A DNA stretch of 52,349 nt. Origin: an uncultured Atopobium sp. GTDB taxonomy: Bacteria; Actinomycetota; Coriobacteriia; Coriobacteriales; Atopobiaceae. Shown here one piece after another: positions 51,929 to 52,349 of the stretch (positions within the stretch are counted from its first letter, which is position 1; each line of letters begins with the position of its first letter). A model generated the notes under the pieces. The model was not told the DNA's origin. It ran no database searches and was given only the letters and a program-made list of their open reading frames with translations. The stretch is taken from contig CALIZS010000045.1 in NCBI GenBank assembly GCA_938028565.1, positions 1 to 52,349 of the forward strand, given 5' to 3'. The position numbers were made by a program, and so were the translations under genes.

Positions 51929-52279
51929 TTAGTAGGTAGGGTTCTCCACCTCAACCTTGTCGACCTCCTGGAAAGGAGCAAGGGTTGAGACCATAACGAT
52001 TGGCTCGTCGTAGGGATTGTTGACGTAGTGGACCTCGCCGGGTTCAATGTGGATGAAGTCGCCAGCCGAGAAGGTATGGACCTCGCCGTCAACCACAATG
52101 TCAATCTTACCCTGGAGGATGTGGAAGTTCTCCTCCATAACATTGTGGTAGTGAGCCTGGAAATCCTGACCTGGCTGGAACTGGACCATGGCATAGTTCA
52201 TGCGAGGACCCTTCATCAGGTACTTAGGGCCGTGATCTCCGCACCTATACTCAAAATCGTTCTCGTTGACAATAAACAT
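51929..52279 (-). CDS. Small single-domain cupin protein
   Basis: A 116-residue beta-barrel protein. Metal-binding cupin motif 1 is AHYHNVMEENFHILQG (two His, Glu, His) and motif 2 is PGEVHYVNN with the fourth ligand His. The substrate is not readable; small cupins include oxalate- or sugar-binding enzymes and regulators. The start follows AAAGGAAAG. Single gene, convergent with dps. Confidence 0.9.
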   Translation of the reverse strand: MFIVNENDFEYRCGDHGPKYLMKGPRMNYAMVQFQPGQDFQAHYHNVMEENFHILQGKIDIVVDGEVHTFSAGDFIHIEPGEVHYVNNPYDEPIVMVSTLAPFQEVDKVEVENPTY

Positions 52280-52349
52280 CTTGCTTTCCTTTCAGGCGCA
52301 ACCGACGCTCAGGCATGGGAGTTCTTCGAGGACGCAACCCACTAAGAGA
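52280..52349. other. Right edge, no gene assigned
   Basis: 70 bp containing the cupin leader (ribosome-binding site and probably promoter on the minus strand). An open plus-strand frame ends at 52345 but is the shadow of the cupin gene. Confidence 0.4.

Noticed and set aside
52028..52345. Plus-strand open frame over the cupin gene
   Set aside because: It is antisense to a clear cupin with all metal ligands, and has no ribosome-binding site or family features.

Overview
The window looks like a chromosomal segment of a low-to-moderate GC anaerobic actinobacterium of the class Coriobacteriia, most likely the Atopobium/Lancefieldella group. This is inferred from the gene set and protein style: superoxide reductase plus FprA flavodiiron protein plus Dps for oxygen defence, two PepC-type C1 peptidases, choline-binding-like cell-wall repeats, and an NRAMP-related transporter paired with a PRC/MgtE/CBS protein. 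There is no phage, IS element, CRISPR array or rRNA operon. One tRNA (Ser-UGA) and the RNase P RNA are present.

Layout. 1-9.3 kb: HAD phosphatases, a TPR protein, a cold-shock protein and two large secreted wall enzymes (amidase/glucosaminidase and L,D-transpeptidase) with related wall-binding repeats. 9.4-12 kb: ruvC-ruvA-ruvB-hypothetical operon behind a LexA-like palindrome. 12-18.3 kb: a catalytically degenerate NadE-like protein, superoxide reductase and DNA polymerase III alpha. 18.6-23.4 kb: tandem pepC genes, YigZ, PTS IIA and rnpB. 23.4-28.6 kb: a repeat-rich leader, a DXS-like transketolase lacking DXS signature motifs, glycerol dehydrogenase and an AT-rich MFS gene. 28.7-34.5 kb: FprA, a 730-bp repeat-rich intergenic region, a CNNM/CorC protein, a stand-alone domain resembling the cyanophycin-synthetase N-terminus, YtxH and PRC-barrel proteins. 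34.6-38.3 kb: NRAMP-related transporter and MgtE-like protein behind a structured leader, then LemA. 39-45.4 kb: tRNA-Ser, a 22-bp tandem array in front of tadA, TM2-like protein, RlmI-like methyltransferase, DUF1304, DEAD-box helicase, MetA and a YfcE-like phosphoesterase. 45.5-49.8 kb: three zinc-ribbon membrane proteins, one an ECF-type sigma factor fused to a transmembrane segment and an ectodomain, behind an ECF-type promoter. 50-52.3 kb: AsnA, Dps and a cupin.

The most striking signal is not a gene. The 8-mer GGCGAGAA (consensus TGGCGAGAAG) occurs 32 times by eye on the two strands, against about 1.6 expected, is concentrated between genes, and forms inverted pairs that act as terminator-like hairpins. 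That is the signature of DNA-uptake sequences in Neisseria and Haemophilus, and I know of none described for this group. The best protein-level candidates for new biology are the zinc-ribbon/sigma/transmembrane fusion with its probable autoregulated operon, the NadE-like pseudoenzyme, the DXS-like enzyme and the NRAMP/MgtE-like operon.
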